DNA of 64,000 nucleotides from Rhipicephalus microplus (GCF_043290135.1 NC_134710.1:8014821-8078820); one strand, 5' to 3'. Shown: positions 34,337-48,309, numbered from the stretch's first letter. Numbers and translations: made by a program. Notes: generated by a model not told the origin, from the sequence alone.

Positions 34337-37300
34337 GAACATGTACCAAGAAACTGCAAATTACTGAAGCAGGGCACCTCACAAGTGAATTCTAGTCCCA
34401 TACCTTCTTTCTTAAGCACGTTTAGAATGAGCTCACTTATTCGCAATGCACATGACTTGTCAATATTAATAATATTATCATCTCTATAGCTGAACATTAT
34501 AACACCTCTTTGTAGTTTCGTTCAACCCAATCATGGACAATTAATTGTTTGGTTTGTGAACAACTAATCAATGAATAATTAGGAAGTCAGTGTGCCATCC
34601 CACATTGCTCACGATACCTTATTTTGACTGCACGTATCAACATGTGACAAGTCTTATGCTGTTTAATGGCTCCATCCTGTACAGTGTCATACCTACGCTG
34701 ACTGCACCACTTTTTTCGCACATCATCTGTATAGATACATGCAGGTGCATTCACATATGTGTAGTATTCAGATTTTAGTAACAGCCAACAAGCCATGACA
34801 TTTTTTTTTTTTATTACGTGCTCCGACCGTGCCAACGAGCAGCAGGTGACAGAACAGTCAGCACGCTTGATGTACAGTACAGTACTTGATGTAAAGTTGA
34901 AAAGATGCCAATATGACCCAAACTGAAGACGGTGGAAAGGAAGTAATATGGCTTATTTAGCCGTAAATTGTCCCGTTTCAATCCGTGAGTACTGTACAAA
35001 CTTTTCTCAAACGGCTCCATGTGCCCTGTGTGACAAGGCATGCAAACAACTAAGTGGAGCATAAATGAAATGGTTCCATGCGTTGCAAAAAGAGCCTAAG
35101 GCTGAATACTAAACACTATCTCACTTGACAGTTATAAAAGACAGAGACTATAGTCACACACTGAAGCAGATATGCATAGACATATTGAGACATGCTACTC
35201 ATATTTTCCCTAGTATGTACTGACGTGGACATCTGGGCATGTTCTTATTTCATGATTAGAAATGGTAAAAGAGCACTTAAAACGAGAACACACACACAGG
35301 TTGCGCTATGTCCGAGTGTGCCTTCTTTGTTCCCTCGTTTTCAGCGTGCTTTTACCGTTATTAATAAGTATTGACTGAGTAGTTGGTGAACAATGATATA
35401 TTTGACGTCTTGGAATACAAGAAACTGTTCCAGAACTGATAAATATTGAATATCAGATAGAACATTTCTTACTTTTTTTGCTACAATAAAATTTTTTGTT
35501 TCAGTTTATATAATATTCTTGCACTAGTTTTTTTTTTCCTTAGGTACCGTTGCCATTTGATCTAAATTATTTATTTACTCAGTAATGTTAAAAAAGCTCT
35601 ATAATTTTTTAACACACAATTTTGCTATCTGCCATACACCTCAATTAATATCTGCTGTTTCTTTCATGCAACTATGAGCCGATACAAGGATCTAAACTGT
35701 TTTATGACCACAAGAAAGAGAAGAAGTGGGTGCCACACCAGGTAGAGCATACAGAGAAAATGTAGTGTAGATAGCAGCAGCATACATTAGTTTTTCCTAT
35801 AGTAAGATAAGATTTTGCAACAAACTTGTTTTACACTCATCAATTGGAATAGAATATTTTCAAGCTTTATTCTCATTTGCATAACTGCTGCAATAAAGAC
35901 ACGTAGATTTCGTTAGCTTAAGCTTAAAAAGTGTAGCTCTCTGACAGAGTGTAAGGAGAATAAACTCTCCCAAAAACTACCCACTTCGGTACACCAATAG
36001 TTTTCTTGATACTAACAGCAGTTTTACAGTTGCCTTAAGATGAAAGAATCCACAATGAGAAAATATAAAGGCATTTTTTGTACAACATGTCTATATCAGT
36101 TTTTTTCCTTTTCTACTGTGTACAGTACTTTCATGGTAAGGTTGCCAGATAAACTTTCCAGAGCACACTGACCTCCCCAAAATATGCATGCAAGAGAATT
36201 AAGCGTAAGAAAATCAAGACAGACAGGACAAGTCGCACTAACCCTTTGGCAAGATTTCTCTGGTTTTTAGCACTTGTGCTACTAAAAACTGAATACCACA
36301 CAAACAACATACACTCAGTTTGGCACAGTTTACATGCTGCAGTATCATATTATTTTTTTTTCTTTTTAGAGAACAATAGCTGCTTATGCACCCAGAAGGC
36401 TGCCTTCAGGTTGACACAAATAGCTGTGTGCTCTCCATATCGCTGTGTACAGCATGCAGACATGGCCTTTTCTGCATGAATGGCACTATGCTAACTCCAC
36501 AATTATATTTTCTCTTTAGAAGAGAAAAATAAGTGTAGCCCTGTAAAATGCATACGCTCTCAATGGTTCTCAACTAAAACAATTGACGTAATTGAGAGCT
36601 ACACAATATGTTTACAATACAGCGTTAGTTTGGTAAACTACTTGCAAAAAAGTAAGCATGACGTGGACTATCCTTTAAACACACCATGGGTTGTAATGTA
36701 GCTTTTAGTCTGCTAGTGTTTGCAAAAGGTTTCTACAAATCTTTTCAAATCTCCCAAAAATTGCATTAGTCAGGTCTTAAACTGACTAGTATGTACAATA
36801 TATCCTGACATTGTTATAAAAGATAAAAATGAAGTAAGGAGAAATATACTAAACCAAAAGTGTTTTCACTTTAATGCCATATTTTCACAAATACAGATGA
36901 CCTCCCCAGCTAAGCCAAAATATAAAATATGAACAAAAACTAAAAGATATGTGTGGTGGTTCGGGGCCCTGAGACAGGGACATGAAACATTTATCGACTG
37001 GATACAATCAGAAACACTCTGATTAGCCAAACACTACAAATATCACGAAATTCCTAACCCTATGCTCCTAGCCCACACAAGCGTGACAATCGGTGCATCC
37101 CAAAATAATTGTTCGTCGGACGTCACTCACAGTACCAAGACGTTGACGAGAGACCCATAAAGCGGTAGAATCACGAGTAGTACCTGTGTGCACAATGACG
37201 TCTTGCGTCGATGCCGGAGCAGATGTGGAACTGCCTATTTCTCAACACGCAGGCCACGTTGCGCCCGATGGGGTACCAAAACTACTCTTTCATCTCCGGG

Positions 37301-40300
37301 CTTCAACTTCAGCTCCGCTTGGACGTGAGTTATTACATAGATTGCTTCTTTGTTCAGTGTCTTGGCCTCTTCTTTGCAGTACTACAACCATGCAAGGCCT
37401 ACCAAAAATAAAGCCAAGACTGTGGTTATTTTGCTATAATTCTTTCTGTAATTTATGCCTCGCAAGTATGAATCAAGGCTAATTTTTCAGAAAATTTTAT
37501 CCTAAAGAATGAATGCAATAAAAAAAACTTTTCACATGACTCATTAAACATCAATTTCCTTAGTTCCACTTCTGGCTCATAAAATGCAGCATTACAAACA
37601 AAAATCACCATGAAGTATTGTACTAGTTTTTCTCTGTTCTTGCAAGCTATACGGAAAGAGATAGTACAGTGTGAAAATGAAAAGGGGAACCAACACCCAA
37701 ACAGTGGATGGAACAAGCTCAGAGCCCAGCTCACCGTCTTTATCATCTTGTTCAAATGCTGCGTGTAGTATATTGCAAAAAAAGCCCTTTGAGCCAAAGG
37801 CAAAGAACGTTGCACTGCTCACCGAAAAAGTATCATCACTTTGAGAAAAAGAATTGGGTGACAGAAAGTGTAAAAAAGAGGAGTTTGGACCCTGTTGGTT
37901 TGCGAACATTTCCATTTTTTTTCCCCTTAAATGAATCTCAAATGGGTGCTATCACACTGGCCGAGAGAGCTCCAAATACATCATACATGTTGCAACTAAT
38001 CTTCAACACAATTATACTACAATGCATGCATCTCTAACAGATTACACTCATCGTTTAAATAATATGCCATATCTGGGCATTATAGAGCAAACAAAGTTAG
38101 TACCTTCTATGAGCAAACTAAATGAATGCTTTCGACTAAAATTATACAGATGAGGTGTTCACACAAAATATGCCACCAATTTAAATACGCTATCACTAGT
38201 TGTGCCATGAAATGCTGAGTGAGCACAATTAAAGCTGTAGTTGAGGCAATGAGAAGCTTGAAGGGATAAAAAAATCTGAACAGGTGGTATCGGTAGAGTA
38301 AAAATTATGATTTCCAGTCTTCGTTTTCATGGCAGCTGCCTTGAAAACAAGACCACTTGTCACAAAGTTGGCTCTAGCAGCACCCCCTATTCAAGAATTT
38401 TTTATCCAAGTGAGTGCCATACCTTTACACTTTTGCTGAAGTTAACATGGGTTAATATGAATGATGTTATCAAGTTTTTGCATTTACTAAGCTTGCAACT
38501 TCTCGGCTCTTTAGTTTGCTTCAGCTGTGGTAACTGCTATTGTCGCATTTATGTCACTGTGGTGGATTTAAAGTGGCTGTACAAAAGATCGACAAAAGAG
38601 TGGCTATGGTAAAAATTCAGGCTAGTTGCTTTGCCACAATGGTACAGTCAGTACGGTTCAATGCGCAGTTATTTGCAGTTTCTCTTCGTTTGCACTGTGC
38701 GCCTCGCTACACCCATGCTGATTGCATTTTCAACTCTCGAAATATCGAGCAATTCAAGTCCATTCTTTTGGATACAGTGTTGCAGCACATGTGATACAGA
38801 GATAGCTCGAGTAAATGTTGGGTACAGGCGACGTTTCAAAATGGCAGTTCTTTGTCTTCTATGTCGCCAGAAACCAACCCGTCAGCAACAATTTTCACAT
38901 CCAGCCGACCTAGATCAGTCCACCTCCTCATCGACAATGACAAAATCTTCAAAGTGAAGGCTCGAGGCACAGCGCGACGAACACCAGCGACTTGGTTTCA
39001 AAGACGAACAACCTCGCCATTGTCTACCACTGTGCTCATGGATTTGGTAAATTCGATATACCCAAAGTACAGATCATTACAAAATGTACATTTCACATAG
39101 ACAATGATACTACTGCTTTGAATATAAATATATAGCAGAATTCATTGTACCTGGGCTCTCTATGATCAGATTTGACAGTAGTGCTAAAAAGACAAGGACA
39201 AACAAAAGCAGCACATATACCAAGAGTCATTATTAAAGATGTTCTTTCTTTTCATCATGGAAGATCCCAATATTAAAAGTGTAACAAGCTGGGTGCAAGG
39301 CATTCTTTAACACTACTTTTGAGTGAACTGAGGAATTACACAAGCAGAATAAATCAAAGACAACTCAGAAATGAAAGACTGGGGGTGCTGCAACTGTGAA
39401 ATTCCTTAACCGGCTCGCTGCGATTTTATGGACTGACAATACCCGTCTTCACTGGTTAACTTGTAGCCATGTCTATATTTTGGCTATTTTGATAAAACAA
39501 CTTCAGTTAAAAAAAGGATCATTGAAAACAAGATCGGAGCGAGGCATGTCAGTGGGAGATATTATGGCCAAGAAGTAATGTGCAAGGTTTACTGTATGGC
39601 TTGAATTTATGGGAACACTGGGCAACTGGTATTTTCATAAACTGCAAGTAGCAGCCTTCTGTGGAAGTATGAGCTATTCGCACATACCGCTTATCTCTAC
39701 GAACTTACTGTAACTAGGCTTGGCCAAACTATTCCTAGTTCCTTACTGAACAAACTAACACAAAGTCTATGAAATCAAAGGGGCTGCTCAGGACCATATC
39801 AAGGGACACAAGCCTCATACTAACATTTCAGCTCGTGGTCTGGTGCTCTGAAATGTACAACATAAATTATGCCTGAGGCATTAAATTTCCCTCTGAATGA
39901 TGCAGTGAGAAACTATAGCATATCATGCATGTAAAGTAGTAAAAACACGGAGTTTCACAAATAACTAAGATTTTGATATCCTAGGTAGGCTCAAATACAA
40001 ACACGCAATGTACTAGTAGGTACCAAATTCTTACCTTTTCGGTGTCGTTTGAGAGCTCTTTCTACCAAGAGAACCATAGATTGGAACAAGCGATGTGCTT
40101 CCTGGTGCTAAGAATGGAACAGAAAAACCAATTGGAGGACGCGTGAGACTCGCCTTAACAAAAGGTCCCCTAACTTTGCCAGAACAACTGTGAACGAGTG
40201 ATTCGTGGTGCACAAAACATCTCCATACACTTTGGAATGGGCAGCACAAAAAGCGAGGACACTGGAAGTACTAGACACCGCACAGCACGGATCATGTGAT

Positions 40301-42268
40301 ATGCTGTGTAATACTCCTGATGCCCTCACTTTTTTGTGCCGTTCGCTCCAACATACATTACCAATTTTAACTAGCCCAAATGACAATTCTTCTCAGATGT
40401 CTGGAAATGAATGACTGAATGTATTTTGCCCAAACCAAACATTTCCTGTGGGATGGATACTAATAAGTATAGATTATATAGAAGCAGACTGCATAACAGC
40501 AGCAAAGATTGGACAAAAAAGGCTGACAAGAAAAACAGTAAAAAATTTTTGTTTTTGATAAGTTTGCTAGAAACAAATAAAGTGATGCTACCGAGGCCTG
40601 TTGATTTGGAGCAATTTTTGGAACAAAAAAATTACATATTGGAGTACTTTAGAAGAGAAAAATCTGCATTTCGGGGCACTTTGGAGTATCGAAATTTTCA
40701 ATTTTGGAGAAATTCAGGGCAGGTAACTCCTTCAGGAGAAGCAAGTTGTATTTACATTCAAGGACATGAATAATTATTTATGGGCTCTTGGGAAGAGTTA
40801 GAAATATTTTATTTTATTGCAAAACTTTTGGAACCAAACCATTTTAGGAGCACTCCCTATTTCAGTTGATGATGCAGAAAAAATGTCATGCTGTTGAGCA
40901 TTCTGGAAAAACTTGTTCAGTGACTATTTTCATAGCAAATAGACAGAATACTGGTTGAATAAAATAGCACATCCCAAATCCCAGAAAATATAACTTTATG
41001 GAACAAAAATTATAATATTTTGACCCTGAAAATATACTCTGCTACATAATTTGAACTTGGCTGGTCCTCTAGCATGCGCCTGACCTCAATTGGGGGTTAA
41101 ACGATGGTTCTGATTGTAGCAGGAGCATCCAACTCTCCTGCATTTACTGTAGGTGTGCACGTGTTCTTCGTGCCTGCTTTTGTCTTTGTGCCAAGTTCTC
41201 ACTGCAACCAGCTGCTTGACAAACAGTAAATGCATTATTCACACATCATCATCTTTGTTTTCTTTTTACATGCTCCAGGAAGATTGTAGCACAAGAACGG
41301 ATAGCTCACATGGAATCATGAAGGCTTTTGTCCCATTATAATGCATGCCTTTGTTTCTTCTCTTTTTAGGCAACATTTCTTCAAACAATCCTTAGGTTGA
41401 ACGATTCGAGATAGAACAATACCAAAGCAGCGTTAACAGAAACCTAGCCTGGACCAACCTTACTAATGTTAATCTCCATTGGCGTCAAAAGTTGACGACC
41501 ACAAAGGGCAAGTTCAAGCAAATGAAAACAATGACAAACCTCTTTAAGTCTAACCAAGAGTGCACTTCCAAGCGAAAATTTATATTACTTATTAAGCTAG
41601 TGGCAAGAAGCTGCTTGACATATTCTCAGCATTACAGAGAATCACATGTATAGCAGGACAGACAAGCAAAGTGGTCCATCTGATATGTGTCAACGTCCCA
41701 TTCAAGCTTACTGAGACGACCTTCGATCAATGGAGGACAGTAAGTGCGCTGGCAGTTGTATGTAGGACATATTTTCTTCTTTATAGTGCTGAAGTGCTGT
41801 ATAAAAGGGTTGCATAACATCATATGAAAATTTTATTAATTTCTGGCTTCATGTTTTCTTATTACCAGAAGGAAAGATTGGATAGTGTATTTCCTGTTCG
41901 AAAAGTCATGTTTGTCTGCTAAGTTTAGACAGTGAAATGCAATTTTCACCCTTTCAAAACATAATAATTATGAAGGACACGCTACAACTAGGGCAAATGC
42001 TGCTACATGAGTAAACGAATTGCTTTCTTCCTTTCAACCTACTAAATATACCAACTGATTTTGTCTGTCCCTTCAGGGTGGAATTCACTCAAATAAACTA
42101 TTACAAAAAAAATCTCTTTATCGCTGAATAATCTTCCAGAGATCTCTTTGCGCTTTAAACACATGCTTCAAGCATTCCCGGTCATTGAAAAAAAAGAAAA
42201 AAAGCCACAGTGACGGAAGTTTGGTTTGGGTAAACTTTATTCTGAAAGTCCGAAGGCATGCAGCCTAG
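34337..42268. other. Long stretch without recognised gene
   Basis: AT-rich; open frames of 60-120 codons are scattered on both strands without any domain. A CpG-richer patch at 37090-37340 contains overlapping frames (37186-37482, 37211-37411) and a donor-like GACGTGAGTT, but no product can be named. At 40595-40800 several GGAGCA/GGAACA words resemble the inner ends of the hAT-like elements at 17600 and 42269. A 120-codon frame over that patch (40411-40773) is therefore not taken as a gene. Confidence 0.4.
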
Positions 42269-42941
42269 AAGTGATGGAAGTGACATTTAACATTTCACAA
42301 GAAGATTATTACTTTGAAGCAGCTGTAAATGTTTACGGAGCAGAAAAAAATGCTAATTAAGAGTAGCCACTGGTATTTTAGGAGCAGGAAATTGCCCACA
42401 CTGTAAAGAAGTTCAGAGCAATGTCAAAGCATCTCATAAATGCTAATAGTATATTCAAGAGACAGCAGTCAATATAAATTTCATGAATCAAACAATCTCA
42501 GGTTGTCAGAAATGTGCTCTGAAATAACAACAATTCAAAATACCAGTATTTTTGGCACAAATCAAATCAAAACTGGAAAAGCTGAGTGCCATATTTTAGA
42601 AGTAACCACAGTCCAACATAAGTGTTGCCAAATAAGCAGTAGATAATCGGAATGAGGTAAACACAATCCTGCTAATTTTCACATTTCAACACACTAGCCT
42701 ACAAGTCTAACAAAGAGAAAAAAAAGAACAGCCAAATGAAATCAGAGCTGATAATGCTGCACACATGTAGCACACTGGGATGATAGTACACATATTCTTT
42801 TCACTTTCTCTGGTCAGTAAAACACAAAAATTCGTCATTGAGATTCTCTACGTCTCATCCCGGAGCAGGTTTGGAGCAATTCCTAAGAAAAATTACTGTT
42901 TGGAGCAGTTTCAAGAAATCGGGGCAGAACTTCCATTACAG
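42269..42941. mobile_element. hAT-like non-autonomous element (GGAGCA family), copy 2
   Basis: The left end AAGTGATGGAAGTGAC and the inverted right end CTGTAATGGAAGTTCTG correspond to the ends at 17600-18310. Inside, TTTGGAGCA words cluster near the right end (42870-42910) and GGAGCAG words near the left. No transposase. Target duplication unclear. Confidence 0.55.
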
Positions 42942-44869
42942 CCACCAGATTTGCGCGGAACACGCAACATAGACGTGGGCAAGACTGGAAGAGCGGCCTG
43001 TCAGAGTCTTTTCTAAACACTATTTCGGGTAACTAGAAGAAGCAGACTTGGATAGGTGCCCACTATGCCACAAATGATCATAAATTTTGTGCACCAGGCG
43101 GGCCCACAGTTTTGGCAGGCCTTTATTATGCTATCCTTGGTCATTCTTCGAAGAAGCGTGGTATCCCCTACACACTTGCAAAGAATTTTGTGCAAATTTT
43201 TTATGCAGTGGCTGGCGACGACGAAGTGCATATGCGCCACACTTAAATGGTGATCAAGAACAAGCTTTGATAACGAGTTGGAGCATTGAACAACACACTT
43301 GTTATGCGATTCCCATGCTGCGACGCCTGGTAGATTCTTTGCTGTTCTAAAATGCTTTATTATTCATACTAATGCAATTACTTTCCCTACATGAAGCCTG
43401 CCTAAGGAGAGTTTGCAACAAAGTTACGGGCACGGGGAAGCTCTGCAGTAGAATGCTGGACAGTGATGAAGGGTACCCGTGATCGAATCTCGCTTTATTC
43501 TCCGTGTTTTTTTTTTATTTGTTATTTCACGCGATTCTGGTTAAAAACACCATCAGCGGAAAACTACGGCACCACAGGCAACCCTTCTTGTGATTTCATA
43601 ACAGCTTTCCCTGTTAAAAGGAATCATGCTACGATGTCACTAAATGTAAAGAGTCAGCCCTTAAGAAATTAAACACAGAAACAATGGAAAAATTACGTAG
43701 AAGACAGTGACTTGCCTCTGAACCCTGGAGTAAGCCCAGCTAGACACTAGGAGTAAGTAGTGCTCAAATATCTTTTTACGCTCTGCCAGAGTAGACAAGT
43801 CGATCAAACGTGGTAATCAAATCTGCGAGGCCTCAGCAGACAGCCTGAAAACATCCAGAAGGAACATTATGAAATGCAGTGTACTTTCTTTGCTTCCCAA
43901 CATAACTTGAAGTATTATATTCACTATTCGCATTTCTTGAACTTCATTTTTTCCATTTAAGAAGGCTGCATTGCTCATTTAGCAGAATAAAAATTTTAAC
44001 ATTGATTACCATTACAGAAAAGGCTCATCAATTCCAACCCGGTTAGTTAGAACTTGCAGTCAATTTGGACTGCCGTGTTTTTTGGGACCCGTTGAATTAG
44101 AGCTAGTTCGGCCAAGCCGTCGAAATAGAGTCGACATGTTTTTGTAATGGCCGATGCTGTCCATTTTAAAATGAACTCAGACTGGAAAGTTCTCAAATGA
44201 CGAAACAAGCGGGCCCTTCGTTACCGTACACAATAACTTCGTGATATCACAATGCATATATTATTACATGACATCTGTGTCTGTCACAATGAGCCGTGTC
44301 AAGAACTCACTGCTCCAGTCGCAGAGCGAAAATCGCGGACGGTTCGCTGTCCATGCGAAACGAAACCGCCATTAGCGATGGTTGCGAACAGAGCGATTAG
44401 AGTGAACGGAACAATTTTTTTTTCACTGAAATCGCGGCATGTTAAACAGCCTTCATACGGCGCTTATCGACGGGATTGTCGACGCTCGCACGTTCAGGTT
44501 AGAAAAATTGCCGGCTGTACTTTGAACTGACACAACCGGTGCCTCCTCTATAACTTTAGGCACTGACACAACACATTCACTACTTGGCACAACACAACGT
44601 AGTGTTCTGTGATAGTACTTCAGCAGCGGCACTCGTCACTGATCTATGGATGCAACATTCTCAGCAGCTTCACAAAGCTTTGCAGATATGTTTTGGTAGC
44701 CAGAATGCAAAAAGGCGGCACTGGTATGTTCACCACTTTCGCCAGTGTCGGCAAGGGCGAATCGCAGTTCCAGAATACAGCTCAATAGAACTTTCTGCTT
44801 TATCACATTACCGTGCAGTAAAGAGTCTCGTTCAAGTTCGCAAGGTTCCGCATGGCCGACGGTTCCAAC
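42942..44869. other. Stretch without recognised gene
   Basis: It contains a possible SINE (43435-43505), a stretch at 43990-44130 whose CTCATCAATTCCAACCCGG resembles a pogo-like end, and a CpG-richer part (44180-44860) with several incidental frames. The latter could be promoter-like but no gene can be attached. Confidence 0.4.
43435..43505 (+). mobile_element. Possible tRNA-derived SINE head
   Basis: GTAGAATGCTGGACAGTGATG followed by GTGATCGAATCTCGC resembles A-box and B-box regions of tick SINEs, followed by T-rich sequence. Weakly supported. Confidence 0.35.
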
Positions 44870-45330
44870 CATAGAGTTTCCCACAATACTTACTAGAGGA
44901 AACTTTGGCGCTAGTGTCTATGGGAGTTGCAACACACGGCGCTTCAAGGAGCATGGGAATGATGGGTAGACTGGTAGTACACACATTTGAATAATTTTCG
45001 TACTTGATGTAATTTCGTACGTGTGTGTTCATCTGGCTTGGAGCTGTTTTTTCATGAAAACATAAATTAGCAAATGTTCACCGTTTCCGCTTCACAACCT
45101 TATTCCTTTAGGCTTACTATTTTGAATCAAGTCTCTAAGTTCAAAAGGGTTCGTTCTTTCTTTCAAAACAAAACCGTAACCAGTAATAAACGAAGCCGCA
45201 AGTACGATTCGCCGCCCGCAAGTACCAAGACTAGGCAAATGTGTGTACTACCCATCATTCCCATGGTCGCAGAACGATCGCAGCGCCAGAGTGCCCTCTA
45301 TTTAATTTTGGGAAACTCTATGGTTCCAAC
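44862..45330. mobile_element. Foldback MITE with exact 8-bp target duplication
   Basis: The element 44870-45322 (453 bp) has ends CATAGAGTTTCCCA on both sides in inverted order. The arms extend for about 120 bases with gaps, both including GCATGGGAATGATGGGTAG or a close form and GTACACACATTTG. GTTCCAAC at 44862-44869 is repeated exactly at 45323-45330. An 8-bp duplication is made by hAT and P superfamily transposases; the CA start without CAG fits P at least as well. No coding capacity. Confidence 0.8.
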
Positions 45331-46070
45331 AGCGCCTCCTCTATTGCTAGTTCCAACCACAGAGGAAGAAAAAAGGTTAGAACATTCACGTCGATAGCGT
45401 TAGAACTTTCGTTGCAACCATCTCTTTACCCTGAGCTTGGTCATATCTGCTTATAAAAACATTCAGCCCATATGAGTACCAGTGCTACTACAGACAGTAT
45501 ACAAATTACAAAATGCGCACAGTAAATGTTTCAAACGCGCTCAAAGCAAACAGAGACGCTGGTAGTGTGCTCGTCATGGTGAAAGGAAACAACTGCGGCC
45601 ATCGCAACCTTTGGGAAGAAAAAAAAAGCTTCACATTTTTTTTTTCTTTCAAAAACTTATTTCCATAAAAAAAAAGTGAACAGAAATATATACATTTAGC
45701 GTTAATGTTTGTTACTTTATCAGTTTGTTTTTTACCACACAGCCTCTCCAGAACCAAGTTGCAAGGATAGATTCTGTGAGAAAATAAAAGGCTGCGTTCA
45801 TCAAAAGTTTAAAAGCACAGGCAGTTACATAACTTGTTTTACGTTGATAATGACTATTAGGTATATTTGTAAATAAAAGTTTGCGTTCTAAAACCGAAGC
45901 ATCATTGCGGGCTAAGAATGGATATCACAGCGGCAAAGAAAATGTCTTCATTTGTGGGTATTAGAAAAAAAAAAATAGCGCCACATTTGTGGACTTGAAT
46001 GGTGACCACTTCGATTGAAGCTGTGCTTGTCGATGTTTCAGCAGTAATCCTTTTTACCTACAGTGAACGA
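45331..46070. other. Stretch without recognised gene
   Basis: AT-rich, with A and T runs (45600-45700), no open frame above 83 codons with recognisable features. Confidence 0.5.
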
Positions 46071-46725
46071 AGGGACGGCTTTATGCTCTCCCATAGTAGA
46101 GTACTAAGTACTCAAAATCGTTAACCACTTTTTCTAAACACACTTCACCACCCTAGTGCAGTGAAAGCATGCAGTGGAAGTCTAGCCACAGGTATAACAT
46201 CGTCGAACTCCTATTGGCTATCGGAGCCTTCGTTCTATGGAAGCGGAGGGGACTGGCCCGCCTGAGGGGACGCCCTCAGAGAGCCATGTTTCCTCTGCTA
46301 CATCGACTAAGAAACGTAATGCTTATGCATCTCAACGCAGAACTAGTCATGCTGGGAGAGGAGGCTTTCCTCCGACGCTGGTCTACGAGTTCATTATGGT
46401 AAAAAACAACTGAGTGTCCATGCCTTTCCTCCACTAATGAGGAGGTGGGCTAGAGCTTGTACCACTGTGATATTACAGTGTGTATTTTTCTTTTCTTCTT
46501 AAGAAACATGTCCTTTTTGTGCAATATTGTTTTTGAGCATGAGAGCAAACTGTCCTCACAGGTGAAAACATCACCCTACACTGTGAATGACCTCCCCTTG
46601 TTTGTTCATATAGCCTTACTGTTTATTTAAGTTTAATTATCTCGATCTCATGAAGGTCCTGTCTTTGTTGTACATTTTTGCATTGTATGTCACTGCATAC
46701 GCTATAAGTTATTTCGCTGTATATA
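46071..46725 (+). mobile_element. Internally deleted Tx1-like LINE, copy 1
   Basis: It starts GGGACGGCTTTATGCTCTCC, as does the short copy at 54051, and ends in a 3' UTR (ATATAGCCTTACTG, TTTTTGCATTGTA, GTCACTGCATA) that matches 54150-54270. In between is the C-terminal end of ORF2 (46169-46402), matching 53461-53690: GAFVLWKRRGLARLRGRPQ, then HLNAEL..LGEEAFLRRWST. The polymerase and endonuclease are missing, so it looks like a LINE that kept both ends. Confidence 0.65.
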
Positions 46726-46739
46726 ACAGCTTGCAACCA

Positions 46740-48300
46740 CCCTGTTCACGACAGAGTACACAAGCATAGGGGACCATAGCATAGCTATATGCGAGTTCTG
46801 CTCCGGTATCTCTTGTATACCAGAAGAGTGCCGCGAAAGTATATGTAGTCCGATAACATCGGCGGAAGTACATCTTGTGCTCAAACAAAAGAACGCTTCC
46901 GCAGCAGCAGGTTCTGATGGCCTACCACTGATATTTTACAACACATTTTTTAAGGAAACACATGTCCACCTTTTGTCGATGCTTAACCGGATTCTTGCTG
47001 ATGGGATTCGACCAGAAACTTGTCGTGAGAGCAGAGTCATTCTTCTGTTAAAGAGCGGTGGTGAAGCGTGAGACCCAGAGGCATGGAGACCCAGAGACCC
47101 ATTTCTTTACTGAACTCTGACTATAAGATATTAACTGCTATTTTAGCGCATCGCATATCAACCGTCCTACCTGAAATAATCAGTAATGTGCAAATTTGTT
47201 GTGTTCCAGGTCGTACAACTTTTTCTTCACTTGCGTTGACCCGTGATTTTTTCACGTTTGCTACGAGAACACAAGTGTCTGGTGTTTTTGTGTCGTTCGA
47301 CCAAGAAAAAAGCTTTTGACAGGGTTGAGCACAATTATCTGTTCGTCGTGTTGGAATGCTTTGGTTTTCCTACTCGTCTTGTCGAGGTTCTTCGTCTGCT
47401 CTATACTGACCGGGAAGCTTGCTTAGTAGTGAATGGCCACACAATTGAACTCATCACTGTGAGTCGCGGTATACGACAAGGTTGCCCTCTCTCTGCGCTT
47501 CTTTTTGTACTCTGTATCGAACCTCTGCTAGAGCAGATCAACATATGTAGTTCAATACGCGGATGCCCCCTTCCTGGCCTTGTTGGAGTGAAAGTGGCAG
47601 CCTATGCCGACGATATTTCACTTTTTCTCAGGAATATGGATAGCCACAGGTCTTTCTTGCAACTTTCACACCTACAGCAGCCTCTCTTGAGCACAACTCA
47701 ATCCAGACAAGAGTGAAGCAATGCGCTTTGGTAGCTTCGCTGAACAGTTTCCCGATGGAGTCCACTGGGTAGACGGAGTAAAGGTTCTGGGGGTGACCTT
47801 CCTTGCGTCCAGTGAAGTAGCCCGCTGCACCTGGAATGAAATTAAGCGCAAAGTGGATAAACGTATAGAGATTGCGAGGACTTTTCACTTACCTTTTTCT
47901 GAACGTGCGTATCTCATCAAGACAAGCATAGCAGCTTCCCTTTTTTATGTGGCAAAAATTGCACGGCCACCTCGACGAGTTTTGTTAAGAGTAGCAATCG
48001 CATGTGGCTCCTTCTTTTGGGCCATGCGGAAAGCGTCGCCAGAGCACTAGTCCACCTACCAACAAAAATGGGAGGTTTTAGCATTCCGTACTTCGAAGTC
48101 ATGTGTCGGCCTTGAGAACCACATGGGAACTGATCTTAAATACGACATACCGAGGACAAAAACTCACAAAGTATCTGTTGGGAACTTCGCGTCGTTTCTT
48201 GGGATTAGCAGACGAGACAGAACCGGCAGCTGAGCGGCCACCGCCCTGGTGAAATTTCTGCACTTCCCAAGAAACACGAAACGTCGTATAAATACAGTGG
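46740..48300 (+). pseudogene. Tx1-like LINE ORF2, reverse-transcriptase part, frameshifted
   Basis: Shifting frames (46861-47069, 47068-47319, 47243-47716, 47721-48050 and on to about 48290) spell a Tx1/L1-group polymerase: SAAAGSDGLPLIFY, RPISLLNSDYKILTAILAHR, VPGRTTFSSLALTRDF, then FDRVEHNYLF, GIRQGCPLSALLFVL and catalytic YADD at 47603-47614. Later segments such as MGGFSIPYFEV and RRFLGLADE match the connection region after the polymerase. The matching C-terminal zinc region seems to resume at 53206. At least four frameshifts make it inactive. Confidence 0.85.
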
Positions 48301-48309
48301 TTAGAACAC

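Noticed and set aside
40411..40773. 120-codon plus-strand frame
   Set aside because: Low-complexity Lys/Asn-rich start and GGAGCA-type repeat words point to hAT-like repeat, not a gene.
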